From the NCBI GenBank assembly GCA_035477595.1, contig DATIKM010000033.1, positions 1 to 64,000 of the forward strand: a stretch of 64,000 bases of DNA. Reading direction: 5' to 3'. Below the pieces are notes generated by a model. The model was not told where the DNA came from. It worked only from the letters and a program-made list of their open reading frames with translations, and made no database searches. Origin of the DNA: DATIKM01 sp035477595. Its GTDB lineage: Bacteria; Armatimonadota; Chthonomonadetes; Chthonomonadales; CAJBBX01. The stretch's first letter is position 1. Each line of letters starts with the position of its first letter. The position numbers and the translations under genes were made by a program. Shown here in pieces: positions 25,484 through 34,699 of this stretch.

Positions 25484-26383
25484 TTGCCAGAGCGCCTCGC
25501 ACTGCCCTGCTGGGCGAAGCTCAACTACACGCTCGACGTGCTGAGCCAGCGACCCGACGGGTTCCACGACCTGTCGAGTGTAGTGCAGACTGTGTCGCTC
25601 TACGATCGGCTGGAGATCGAGCTTGCCGCGGGTCCGGCCGTCGAGCTGGCCTGCGACGCGCCAGGAGTGCCACCGGGCGAGAGCAACCTCGCAGTACGGG
25701 CAGCCCGAGCGATTGCGACACGCGCCGGGTACCGTGGCGGCGTGCGACTGAAGCTGAGGAAGCGCATCCCGGCGCAGGCGGGTCTGGGCGGGGGCAGCTC
25801 GGATGCTGCGCAGACCCTTCGAGGTCTCGATCGGCTGCTGGGGCTGAACCTGCCGGCGCCTGACCTGGCGGCCCTGGCCGCCGAGCTTGGCTCCGATGTG
25901 CCGCTCTTCCTGACGGCGGGCACCTGTCGCATGGATGGTCGCGGTGATCGCGTCACGCCGCTCCCAGAGGGACCCACGCTCTGGTTCGTGATAGCCCGGC
26001 CGCCGGTTGGTCTCTCGACCGCCGAGGCCTACGCGCGGCTGGACGCGATACCGGACCGTCGGTCGGCCCGCGCGACGGAGCGCATGGTGCGCGCCCTGGC
26101 CTCAGGGGTTGTCGAGGAGGTGACGGCGGCCATGGTCAATGACTTCGAGCAGGTCGCGATCGAGATGGAGCCGCGCGTCGCCGTTGCGATGGACGATCTG
26201 CGTATGGCCCGCGCTCGTAAGGTGCGGCTCTGCGGAAGCGGGTCCGCGGTGTTTGGCGTGGCGCACTCCGAAGCGGAAGCACAGGCGGTAGCAGCGCTCG
26301 CCAGGCTGCGCTACCCAGACCTGGCGGTGTGTCGCGCGGTGAGCCGCGCGGAGGCGCTCGTGCTGGGCGCCGACGCCGAATGA
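25484..26383 (+). CDS. ispE: 4-diphosphocytidyl-2-C-methyl-D-erythritol kinase
   Basis: IspE phosphorylates CDP-methylerythritol in the non-mevalonate isoprenoid pathway. The 299-residue GHMP kinase has CWAKLNYTLDVLSQRPDGFHDL at its start, the ATP-binding AQAGLGGGSSDAA, the GSDVPLF motif and a C-terminal VRLCGSGSAVFG. The TTG at 25484 is used because AGGGAAG is 4-5 nt upstream and the family begins just here; upstream sequence does not look coding. It is translationally coupled (ATGA) to the next gene. The isoprenoid product feeds the polyprenyl synthase encoded elsewhere in the window. Confidence 0.93.
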   Translation: MPERLALPCWAKLNYTLDVLSQRPDGFHDLSSVVQTVSLYDRLEIELAAGPAVELACDAPGVPPGESNLAVRAARAIATRAGYRGGVRLKLRKRIPAQAGLGGGSSDAAQTLRGLDRLLGLNLPAPDLAALAAELGSDVPLFLTAGTCRMDGRGDRVTPLPEGPTLWFVIARPPVGLSTAEAYARLDAIPDRRSARATERMVRALASGVVEEVTAAMVNDFEQVAIEMEPRVAVAMDDLRMARARKVRLCGSGSAVFGVAHSEAEAQAVAALARLRYPDLAVCRAVSRAEALVLGADAE

Positions 26384-27150
26384 GGCACAGAGTAGCCGCC
26401 CTTGTTCTCGCTGGCGGGACCATCGACCCTCGCCTCCGGGCGGCGACAGGCGTGTCGAGCCGGTCGCTTGTTCCGGTCGCAGGACGCCCAATGGTCGCCT
26501 GGGTGTTGGACGCCATCCGCGCCTCTGAAGCGGCCGACTGGCTCGTGCTCGTGGGGGCAGCGCCTCCGGGTCAGGTGCTCGACCGCCTCGTTCCCGACCA
26601 CGGCGGCTTCGTGGAGAACCTGCTCGCGGGGGTCGACGCCTGTCGCGGGCACGACGGCGTCGTCGTCGTGAGCGCGGACCTTCCCTTCCTGACCCCCGAA
26701 GCGGTCCGCGACACAGCGGAGGCAGCGCTGTCTCTCGATGCAGAACTCGTGTACCCGATCGTGGAGGTGGAGCGATGCTACCGGAGCTATCCGGGGATGA
26801 AGCGCACGACGCTGCGACTACGGGAGGGGGTCTACACGGGCGGCAACGCGGTGTTCGTGCGCCCCGAGCTCCTCGCACGGCAGCGAGAGCGGATTTCGGC
26901 GGTGTACGCCGCACGCAAGAGCCCGCTGCGCCTGGGCCTCATGGTTGGACCGCTGACCGCGCTTCGAGTGATCGCCGCCGGGCTGCCCGTGCCGCCGATG
27001 CTGAGCCTGCACGGTCTTGAGGGCGCTGTGAGCCGGCTCGTGGGCGGGCGTGCGCGTGCGCTTGAGAGCCCCCACGCGAGCATCGCGACGGATGTAGACC
27101 GGCCAGAGGACCTGGCGATCGCGGACAGGTTGCTGATGACGACGGACTGA
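26380..27150 (+). CDS. MobA/GlmU-like NTP transferase
   Basis: A 256-residue nucleotidyltransferase-fold protein. The start has AALVLAGGTIDPRLR, the LAGG loop that binds the nucleotide, followed by SRSLVPVAGRPMVAWVLDA and VVVSADLPFLTPEAV, whose Asp is the metal site. It resembles molybdopterin-guanylyltransferase and IspD-type enzymes, but the substrate is not evident. The start codon overlaps the ispE stop (ATGA), so translation is coupled. Pairing with ispE could suggest a link to isoprenoid or cell-envelope precursors, but this is inference. No moa/moe genes are near. Confidence 0.8.
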   Translation: MRHRVAALVLAGGTIDPRLRAATGVSSRSLVPVAGRPMVAWVLDAIRASEAADWLVLVGAAPPGQVLDRLVPDHGGFVENLLAGVDACRGHDGVVVVSADLPFLTPEAVRDTAEAALSLDAELVYPIVEVERCYRSYPGMKRTTLRLREGVYTGGNAVFVRPELLARQRERISAVYAARKSPLRLGLMVGPLTALRVIAAGLPVPPMLSLHGLEGAVSRLVGGRARALESPHASIATDVDRPEDLAIADRLLMTTD

Positions 27151-27424
27151 GCCCTGGCTCGCGAGCCCGGAGCGCCGGCTGACGCAGACGACGTGGTCGG
27201 GGAATGGTGCTTGCGGCGCTGATCGCTCGCTATGTGGTGGCCGCCGGAGAGGGTTAGCGTGACGAGCCCGCGCTCCCGGATGCCGGCGACGCCGCCGTCG
27301 AGCCCCTCTGGTGTGACGGTGGCGCGCATGAGGATGGGTCAGTGCTGACCCCGGACGAGCGTCGGGGGCCGAAGGGCTCCCCGGCCTGGGCGTCCGGGAG
27401 CATAGCAGGTGGCGGCCACACTGG

Positions 27425-27454
27425 TTGACACGTGTGTCGTTACTGGGCTATAGT
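27425..27454 (+). promoter_or_regulatory. rpsO-pnp promoter
   Basis: TTGACA (27425-27430), 18-nt spacer, TATAGT (27449-27454), 35 nt before rpsO. The rest of the 27151-27488 interval holds no gene that I can support, only a short palindrome near 27156. Confidence 0.85.
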
Positions 27455-27488
27455 TGTGGGACGACCAGGTGAAGGGAGGTAGCGCAGA

Positions 27489-27764
27489 TTGCCGCTGGTG
27501 CGTGAGCGGGTCACCGCTATCGTCGAGGAAAGCAAGACGCACGAGACCGACACGGGATCGCCTGAGGTGCAGATCGCGCTGCTGACGGCGCGCATCAACC
27601 AGCTCAACGAGCACCTGAAGGTCCACAAGAAGGACCATCACTCCCGGCGCGGCCTCATGATGATGGTGGGGCAACGGCGCCGACTGCTCGGCTACCTCAG
27701 CCGCAAGAACATCGTGCGCTACCGCGCTCTGGTGAGTCGTCTCGGCATCCGTAGCAGGATCTAG
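27489..27764 (+). CDS. rpsO: 30S ribosomal protein S15
   Basis: S15 binds the central domain of 16S rRNA early in 30S assembly. The 91-residue product has the family pattern HETDTGSPEVQIALLTARI, LNEHLKVHKKDHHSRRGL, and the C-terminal RRRLLGYLSRKN. Length is normal (89-91). It starts with TTG at 27489, with GGGAGGT 8 nt upstream. The pnp gene follows on the same strand, the widely conserved rpsO-pnp order. Confidence 0.98.
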   Translation: MPLVRERVTAIVEESKTHETDTGSPEVQIALLTARINQLNEHLKVHKKDHHSRRGLMMMVGQRRRLLGYLSRKNIVRYRALVSRLGIRSRI

Positions 27765-27878
27765 TTATCGGGACTGCGCGTGCACGCGTCGCGTCGGGGA
27801 GGGCGACGGTCTTGAGCGCTCCTGCGATCCGCGACGGTGGTGGTGGCATTCCAGGATCGGGTTGCTGGCGTCGGGCGT

Positions 27879-27931
27879 TAGGCCGGGCATATGCCGTGCG
27901 AGCGAGGCTTGCGGGCGGTATGTCCAGCCTA
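27879..27931 (+). other. Long imperfect hairpin in the pnp leader
   Basis: TAGGC (27879-27883) and GGGCATA (27885-27891) pair with TATGTCC (27919-27925) and GCCTA (27927-27931). The inner TGCGAGC (27897-27903) pairs with GCTTGCG (27907-27913) around a GAG loop. The stem is about 20 bp with small internal loops and lies 40 nt upstream of the pnp start. In Enterobacteria such a leader hairpin is cut by RNase III and mediates PNPase autocontrol; the same role here is inference. Confidence 0.55.
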
Positions 27932-27970
27932 GCTCCCGGCGCCTTTTTGGCGTGAAGGGAGGCCGCGGGA

Positions 27971-30226
27971 GTGGCTCAAACAGTTGAGGGCGTCCTCGGT
28001 GGACGCAAGCTGTCGCTGGAGACTGGCAAGGTTGCACATCAGGCGAACGGGAGCTGCTGGCTCCGCTGCGGCGACACCGTCGTTCTCGCCACGGCGACCA
28101 TGGCCGTGCATGTGCGCGAAGGCATCGACTTCTTCCCGCTGACCTGCGACTATGAGGAGCGGAAGTACTCGGTCGGCAAGATTCCTGGTGGGTTCATCAA
28201 GCGCGGGGGGCGCCCGAGTGAAAAGGCCATCCTGACCTCCCGGCTGATCGACCGGCCGCTGCGGCCGCTGTTCCCGTCAGGCATGCGCAACGAGGTGCAG
28301 GTGATCGCGATCCCGCTGTCCGTGGACCACGACAACCTGCCGGATGTGCTGGCCGTGGTGGCGGCCTCCACGGCGCTAACCATCTCGAATATCCCCTGGG
28401 GGGGACCGGTGGGCTGCGTTCGCGTCGGGCGCGTCGAGGGCGAGTGGGTGGTCAACCCGACCCTCGCACAGCTTGACGCCAGCGACGTGGACCTCATCGT
28501 CGCGGGGACCGAAGACCGCGTCAACATGCTGGAGTGCTGCGCATCGGAGGTCAGCGAGGCTGACATCGCAGCCGCGATCGAGGTGGGCCACGAGGCGGTT
28601 CGCGAGCTCTGTCGCCTGCAGACCGAGTTGGCCGCCCTAGTGGGCACGACCAAGGTGGACGTGGCGATCAAGGCAGTGGATCCCGACCTCCTCGCATTGG
28701 TCCGCGAGCAGAAGGGGCCCGCGCTCCGGGCCGCTGTGCAGAACCCGGACAAGGCCGCCCGGGAGTCCGGGCTGACGGACCTCAAAGATGAGATCGTCAC
28801 CGAGATGTCGGCGCAGTTCGCCGGGCGCGAGGCCGAGCTGGGAGAGGCTGTTGAGAAGGTGGTCAAGGAGCAGATTCGCTCGCTCATTGTCGACGAGCGC
28901 ATACGGCCGGATGGGCGCAGGCCGGACGAGGTCCGCCCGATCAAGGGAGACGTCGGCCTCCTGCCGCGCGTCCACGGCTCCGGGCTCTTCACCCGGGGGC
29001 AGACACAGGTCCTTACGTCCCTGACCCTCGGGTCAGGCGACGACGCACAGACGGTCGACGGCATCGAGGGCGACTCCCAGAAGCGCTACATGCACTTCTA
29101 CAACTTCCCGCCGTTCTCCGTCGGGGAGACTCGCCCGCTACGCGGCCCAGGGCGACGGGAGATCGGCCACGGGGCGCTCGCCGAGCGCGCGTTGCTCCCG
29201 GTCCTGCCGAGCAAGGACGCGTTCCCCTACACGTTGCAGCTCACTTCCGAGGTGCTAGGGTCCAACGGTTCGACCTCGATGGGCGCCACCTGCGGCTCCA
29301 CGCTGGCACTGATGGACGGCGGCGTGCCGATCACTCTCCCTGTCAGCGGCATCGCCATGGGCCTGATGACGCGCGACGACACCTACGTGGTGCTCTCCGA
29401 CATTCAGGGCATGGAGGACTTCTCCGGCGACATGGACTTCAAGGTTGCCGGCACTGAGGCGGGTATTACGGCGATCCAGCTCGACACGAAGATCCGCGGC
29501 CTGACGATGGACATAGTCCGGGCCACCCTTGAGCAGGCAAAGTCCGGACGCGCGTTCATCCTCTCCCGGATGCTCGAGGCAATCGGTCAGCCCCGCGAGA
29601 GTCTGAGCGACTACGCTCCGCGCATCTTCACCGTTCAGATCAACCCGGAGAAGATTGGCGAGATCATCGGCCCTGGTGGCAAGGTCATCAAGAAGATCGA
29701 GGCCGAGACGGGCGCGTCCGTCAGTATCGAGCAGGATGGGACGATCTACATCGCGGCCGTCGATGCGAAGGGTGGCGAGGCGGCGGCAAACATGATCCGT
29801 GCCATCGTCGGCGAAGTGGCCGTGGGCGAGAAGTTCACTGGCCGCGTCACCCGGCTCATGGGCATGGGCGCCTTCGTGGAGTTCATCCCGGGCAAGGAGG
29901 GCCTGGTTCACCTGGCCAACCTCTCCGAAGAGCCGGTGCGCCGGCCAGAAGAGGCGGTTAAGGTCGGCGACGAGATCCAGGTGCGTGTCATCGAGGTCGA
30001 TAGTCAGGGGCGCATCAACCTCTCCGCCGTAGGGCTCGACGAGCCGTTCGACCCGTCGACCGTGCGCACGCGCGAGCCTCGCGACCGCGGCCCGCGTGGC
30101 GCCGGCCCCGAGAGGCGTCGCGAACCGGACCGCGGCTTCCGGGGGGCGCCCGGACGCAGCGAACCGCCGGCTGCAGCGGACGAGGCGTCCGACGTGCCGA
30201 AGGCCCGGTTCCGTCCCAAGCGATAG
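27971..30226 (+). CDS. pnp: Polyribonucleotide nucleotidyltransferase (PNPase)
   Basis: PNPase degrades RNA 3' to 5' by phosphorolysis. The 751-residue protein has two RNase PH-like domains (about 1-230 and 310-550) separated by a helical domain. It carries FIKRGGRPSEKAILTSRLIDRPLRP in the first and GSNGSTSMGATCGSTLALMD in the second core. A KH domain follows (IIGPGGKVIKKIEAETGA), then S1 (FTGRVTRLMGMGAFVEF). The C-terminal 50 residues are Arg/Pro/Gly-rich. The start is the GTG at 27971 with GGGAGG upstream. It follows rpsO with a 206-nt leader containing a long hairpin. Confidence 0.97.
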   Translation: MAQTVEGVLGGRKLSLETGKVAHQANGSCWLRCGDTVVLATATMAVHVREGIDFFPLTCDYEERKYSVGKIPGGFIKRGGRPSEKAILTSRLIDRPLRPLFPSGMRNEVQVIAIPLSVDHDNLPDVLAVVAASTALTISNIPWGGPVGCVRVGRVEGEWVVNPTLAQLDASDVDLIVAGTEDRVNMLECCASEVSEADIAAAIEVGHEAVRELCRLQTELAALVGTTKVDVAIKAVDPDLLALVREQKGPALRAAVQNPDKAARESGLTDLKDEIVTEMSAQFAGREAELGEAVEKVVKEQIRSLIVDERIRPDGRRPDEVRPIKGDVGLLPRVHGSGLFTRGQTQVLTSLTLGSGDDAQTVDGIEGDSQKRYMHFYNFPPFSVGETRPLRGPGRREIGHGALAERALLPVLPSKDAFPYTLQLTSEVLGSNGSTSMGATCGSTLALMDGGVPITLPVSGIAMGLMTRDDTYVVLSDIQGMEDFSGDMDFKVAGTEAGITAIQLDTKIRGLTMDIVRATLEQAKSGRAFILSRMLEAIGQPRESLSDYAPRIFTVQINPEKIGEIIGPGGKVIKKIEAETGASVSIEQDGTIYIAAVDAKGGEAAANMIRAIVGEVAVGEKFTGRVTRLMGMGAFVEFIPGKEGLVHLANLSEEPVRRPEEAVKVGDEIQVRVIEVDSQGRINLSAVGLDEPFDPSTVRTREPRDRGPRGAGPERRREPDRGFRGAPGRSEPPAAADEASDVPKARFRPKR

Positions 30227-30250
30227 GCCACGCGCAGTCTGCAGATCACA

Positions 30251-30288
30251 TCAGTGCGGGAGGCACAGTCGTTTGCCTCCCGCACTGA
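30251..30288. terminator. Terminator hairpin between convergent genes
   Basis: A perfect 14-bp stem (30251-30264 with 30275-30288) around a 10-nt loop lies between the pnp 3' end and the opposing methyltransferase gene. No T-run is present. Confidence 0.75.
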
Positions 30289-30331
30289 CGTGTCGAATGC
30301 TCGCGAGATGATGCGGCCCACATGGGGCGCG

Positions 30332-31324
30332 TCAGAGCGGCCGGTAGGCCTCCACGAGGGCGTCCATGACGTCGCCCTCGTGTATCTGGGCGACCCGCTC
30401 GAGGCCCGCTGCCTGCAGGTCCTCACGGATCTCCGCCAGAGTGTAGGTGCCCCCACCCGGCGTGGCGACCAGCATGTTCACCGCGAAGATGGCGCCTGCT
30501 GCGGGCAGCGTGCGTTCGGGAGACATGACGTGGTCGCGGATCACCAGGCGCCCACCGGGCACGAGAGCGCCGTAGCACTTGCGGTAGAGAGCCACGTTCT
30601 GCGCTCGAGAGTTCTGGTGGATGATCGCGGACAGGAGCACCAGATCGTGGCCGCCTGGCAGCTCGTCCATGTAGAAGTCGCCCGCCACCAGCGTGACCCG
30701 GTCGAGCGCCCCTTCCCGGTGGAGCCGTTCGCGAGCCATCTCGATGACCGCGGGGCGATCGAACAGAGTCGCGCGCAGCCCCGGGCTCTCGCGAAGACAC
30801 GCCAGCACATAGGTGCCAGAAGCGCCGCCCACGTCCAGGAGCGCCTTGGCGTCGCCGAGCCGCATCTGCGCTGCCGTGGAGCTCGCCTGCTGAGAGCCGA
30901 CCACGTGCATGGCTCCTATGAACGCGCGAAGGTCGCCGTCGGCCGCCGGCGAGGCGTCCTCGACGTCGGGTACGCCGTTGCGGACGACCTCGGTGAGCCG
31001 CGTCCAGCGTGGCCAGAGGTTGCTCTGGTGCAGCAGCATCGGCGCGACGGATGCCGGCGATCCGGACGCGAGGAATCGTTGAGCATGGGGCGCGTTCGCG
31101 TAGAGGCTGTCACGCTTGAGCAGGTGTCCCATGGCGACGAGCGCATCCAGCAAGATGGTGGCGGCTCGCGTGTCGAGGGACAGACGGCGAGCGATCTCGT
31201 CGACGCCGAGGCACTCGACAGCGAGAACGTCGAAGACACCAAGCTCCGTGCCGGTCAGCAGGATGCGCGCCTCCACGAAGGCGCGTGCCTGTCCGAGCAG
31301 GGCGGGGGGATCCTGAGCTGTCAT
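30332..31324 (-). CDS. SAM-dependent O-methyltransferase (type 2, winged-helix dimerisation domain)
   Basis: A 330-residue protein with an N-terminal winged-helix dimerisation domain (about residues 10-95, with FDVLA and EIARRLSLDTRAATILLDAL) and a C-terminal Rossmann methyltransferase domain. The glycine-rich SAM loop is LLDVGGASGTYVLACL, followed by FDRPAV and LVAGDFYMDELP, all typical of the hydroxyneurosporene/caffeate-type O-methyltransferase group. The substrate is unknown. AGGAGG lies 6 nt before the ATG. The gene stands alone, with a terminator from the upstream small gene just before it. Confidence 0.87.
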   Translation of the reverse strand: MTAQDPPALLGQARAFVEARILLTGTELGVFDVLAVECLGVDEIARRLSLDTRAATILLDALVAMGHLLKRDSLYANAPHAQRFLASGSPASVAPMLLHQSNLWPRWTRLTEVVRNGVPDVEDASPAADGDLRAFIGAMHVVGSQQASSTAAQMRLGDAKALLDVGGASGTYVLACLRESPGLRATLFDRPAVIEMARERLHREGALDRVTLVAGDFYMDELPGGHDLVLLSAIIHQNSRAQNVALYRKCYGALVPGGRLVIRDHVMSPERTLPAAGAIFAVNMLVATPGGGTYTLAEIREDLQAAGLERVAQIHEGDVMDALVEAYRPL

Positions 31325-31392
31325 CGGCAACCTCCTGATGGATGAGCCGATTGGGGGGCAGGGAGCGACGATGGGGCTACGGGCGAAGCGCA

Positions 31393-31415
31393 AGGAGCCG
31401 GTATGCCCGGCTCCT
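31393..31415 (-). terminator. Terminator of the small exported-protein gene
   Basis: AGGAGCCGG (31393-31401) pairs with CCGGCTCCT (31407-31415) around a TATGC loop, 10 nt downstream of the minus-strand gene at 31425. The following minus-strand sequence is only weakly T-rich. Confidence 0.6.
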
Positions 31416-31424
31416 CGCAGTAGG

Positions 31425-31802
31425 TCAGCGCGTTGCCGGATCTGGCGCGCCCTTGGTCGGGCGCTGCTTCGCCAGGGATGCCGGGCATGACGACCGCTCT
31501 TTCGCGGGGCAGCCCGCACAGGCGCTGGCGGCCGTGCTGCCGGAGGCAGGCTTCCTCTTCGAGACGGCCTTCGCACACCCCATGTCCCTGCAGTGGCTGC
31601 AGACGTAGTAGGTCGTGCCGTTGATCTTGACGGGGATCGAGTGCTCTTTGTCGGGCTTCGTCTTTAGGTAGTAGTTGCCACCAGCGGGACACTTCGGACG
31701 GGCGGCGGGCTCGGACGGCTTGCTTCTCTGGCCGCTGAAGGCCGAGAAGGCCAGCACAACGCCGACAGCGCAGAGCGACGCGCCGGTCACACGACCCAAC
31801 AT
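31425..31802 (-). CDS. Small Cys-rich exported protein, unknown function
   Basis: A 125-residue protein with an N-terminal hydrophobic segment (signal or anchor, residues 5-24) and a mature part with seven cysteines in pairs: PKCPAGGNYY, VCSHCRDMGC and ACAGCPAKERSSCPAS. The CxxC motifs suggest metal binding (zinc or iron-sulfur) or disulfides outside the membrane. The middle contains a short beta-rich HSIPVKINGTTYYVCSHC that resembles YHS-like metal-binding domains, a tentative match. GAGGAGGAG precedes the ATG. I do not recognise a named family. Confidence 0.6.
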   Translation of the reverse strand: MLGRVTGASLCAVGVVLAFSAFSGQRSKPSEPAARPKCPAGGNYYLKTKPDKEHSIPVKINGTTYYVCSHCRDMGCAKAVSKRKPASGSTAASACAGCPAKERSSCPASLAKQRPTKGAPDPATR

Positions 31803-31938
31803 GCGAACTCCTCCTCAGGGACACGCTCATAGATGACGGGGCACGGCGAAGGCGCATCAAGCGCCTCTTAGTGGGCTCAAGCCCGGCATCCTCCCGGAAG
31901 TTCGGGCGCGGATCCCAGCCAAATGGGATGCAAACGTA

Positions 31939-31968
31939 TTGCATCGGCCTGCGGCGTTCCAGTATACT
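31939..31968 (+). promoter_or_regulatory. groES-groEL promoter
   Basis: TTGCAT (31939-31944), 18-nt spacer, TATACT (31963-31968). The CIRCE operator starts 8 nt later. Apart from these, 31803-32143 holds no gene. Confidence 0.75.
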
Positions 31969-31976
31969 GTCGCGGG

Positions 31977-32003
31977 CTGGCACTCGAAGGAAGAGAGTGC
32001 CAA
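31977..32003 (+). promoter_or_regulatory. CIRCE operator for HrcA
   Basis: CTGGCACTC, 9-nt spacer, GAGTGCCAA: the TTAGCACTC-N9-GAGTGCTAA inverted repeat bound by the heat-shock repressor HrcA, with one wobble-preserving change in each arm and one end mismatch. It overlaps the expected transcription start, as in other bacteria, so groESL should be heat-induced by loss of HrcA binding. hrcA is not in the window. Confidence 0.95.
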
Positions 32004-32143
32004 ATGCCGCCGGTCGCATTGGTTCGCCTGGCTGATCATACCCGATGCGGGCATCTGGGCGTTCCGGCTTGCCGCCCCGACGCGCGGCTCCATGCGGCCC
32101 GGCGCTCACCACCCATACTGCATGCGTCAGGAGGTCGTGAACG

Positions 32144-32434
32144 ATGGCGCTCAAGCCCCTAAACGATCGGCTGATCGTTAAGCCGACGGAGGCCGAGGAG
32201 AAGACGGCGGGTGGCATCGTCCTGCCCGACACGGCAAAGGAGAAGCCTCAGCGCGGCGAGGTGATCGCGGCCGGTCCCGGCAAGCTGCTGGAGAACGGCT
32301 CGGTCGTGCCGATGGAAGTGAAGGTCGGCGACACCGTCTACTACGCCAAGTATGGCGGGACCGAGATCAAGGTGGGCACCGACGATCTGGTCATCCTTCG
32401 GCAGGACGACGTTCTCGCGGTGATCGACGGGTAA
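32144..32434 (+). CDS. groES: Co-chaperonin GroES
   Basis: GroES forms the heptameric lid of the GroEL chamber. The 96-residue product starts LKPLNDRLIVKPTEAEEKTAGGIVLPDTAKEKP, the mobile-loop region contacted by GroEL, and ends with VILRQDDVLAVI. Length is normal. It is the first gene after the CIRCE operator and lies 12 nt before groEL. Confidence 0.98.
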   Translation: MALKPLNDRLIVKPTEAEEKTAGGIVLPDTAKEKPQRGEVIAAGPGKLLENGSVVPMEVKVGDTVYYAKYGGTEIKVGTDDLVILRQDDVLAVIDG

Positions 32435-32446
32435 GGAGAGGACTTG

Positions 32447-34066
<1,620 letters not shown>

Positions 34067-34087
34067 TCGGCGTGCGGATGCACTGCA

Positions 34088-34119
34088 CGATGGGCCGGAG
34101 CACGTTCTCCGGCCCATCG
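34088..34119 (+). terminator. groEL terminator
   Basis: A perfect 13-bp stem (34088-34100 with 34107-34119), loop CACGTT, 21 nt after the groEL stop. Confidence 0.8.
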
Positions 34120-34173
34120 TCATTCGTGCCAGAATTCGAAATGGCGCGGAGGGATGCAAACGCGCGCTGTTGT

Positions 34174-34181
34174 GGTACAAT
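34174..34181 (+). promoter_or_regulatory. Extended -10 promoter of the cold-shock gene
   Basis: A TG-G-TACAAT extended -10 (TACAAT at 34176-34181) with no strong -35. It gives an untranslated leader of about 145 nt (to 34334) that includes a CCCCC/GGGGG hairpin at about 34190, as is usual for cold-shock mRNAs. Confidence 0.55.
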
Positions 34182-34334
34182 GGCCCGTCCCCCAAGGGGG
34201 ATGTGCACAGGGCGAGAGAGTGAGCCGTTCGTTCCCAAAAGTACCTGCCGTATCGGGTCGGTACCCCTTCTGGCGTTCCGTTCGCTCATCGAGCCTGGCA
34301 CCGTCTTGCTGTAAAGAGGAAAGGGGTATCACAG

Positions 34335-34541
34335 GTGGCAGAGGGAACCGTCAAGTGGTTCAACGCGACGAAGGGCTACGGCTTTCTCGCGCAGGAGGGC
34401 GGTGAGGACGTCTTCGTGCATTTCAGTGCGATCCAGGGCAGCGGCTATCGCGAACTGCACGAGGGCCAGCGCGTCCGCTTCGATGTGGAGCAGGACCCGC
34501 GCGGTAAGGGCCTCCGCGCCAGCAACGTCATCGTCCTGTAA
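34335..34541 (+). CDS. Cold-shock protein (CspA family)
   Basis: A 68-residue OB-fold nucleic-acid chaperone. It has both RNA-binding motifs: KWFNATKGYGFL (RNP1 type) and DVFVHFSAI (RNP2 type). The start is the GTG at 34335. It stands alone between a promoter with a long leader and a terminator. Which Csp paralogue it corresponds to cannot be determined; the long leader is compatible with cold-induced translation. Confidence 0.97.
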   Translation: MAEGTVKWFNATKGYGFLAQEGGEDVFVHFSAIQGSGYRELHEGQRVRFDVEQDPRGKGLRASNVIVL

Positions 34542-34570
34542 CTCTGGGGCGACGACCCACGCATCCGGTA

Positions 34571-34600
34571 TGGGGCCGGGAGGGAGACCTCCCGGCCCCA
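34571..34600 (+). terminator. Cold-shock gene terminator
   Basis: A perfect 13-bp stem (34571-34583 with 34588-34600) capped by a GAGA tetraloop, 30 nt after the stop codon. Confidence 0.85.
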
Positions 34601-34699
34601 CGCGCGTCTTGCCGGGCCAGCTGCGCAGGAGTCGAGGTGCAGACGGCCGAATCGCCATGCACACCACGGCGCACGGGACGCAGCGCGCAGGAGGTCCGT

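Noticed and set aside
30251..30288. Inverted repeat as a mobile-element end or attachment site
   Set aside because: It lies between convergent genes, has no partner copy or transposase nearby, and fits a terminator.
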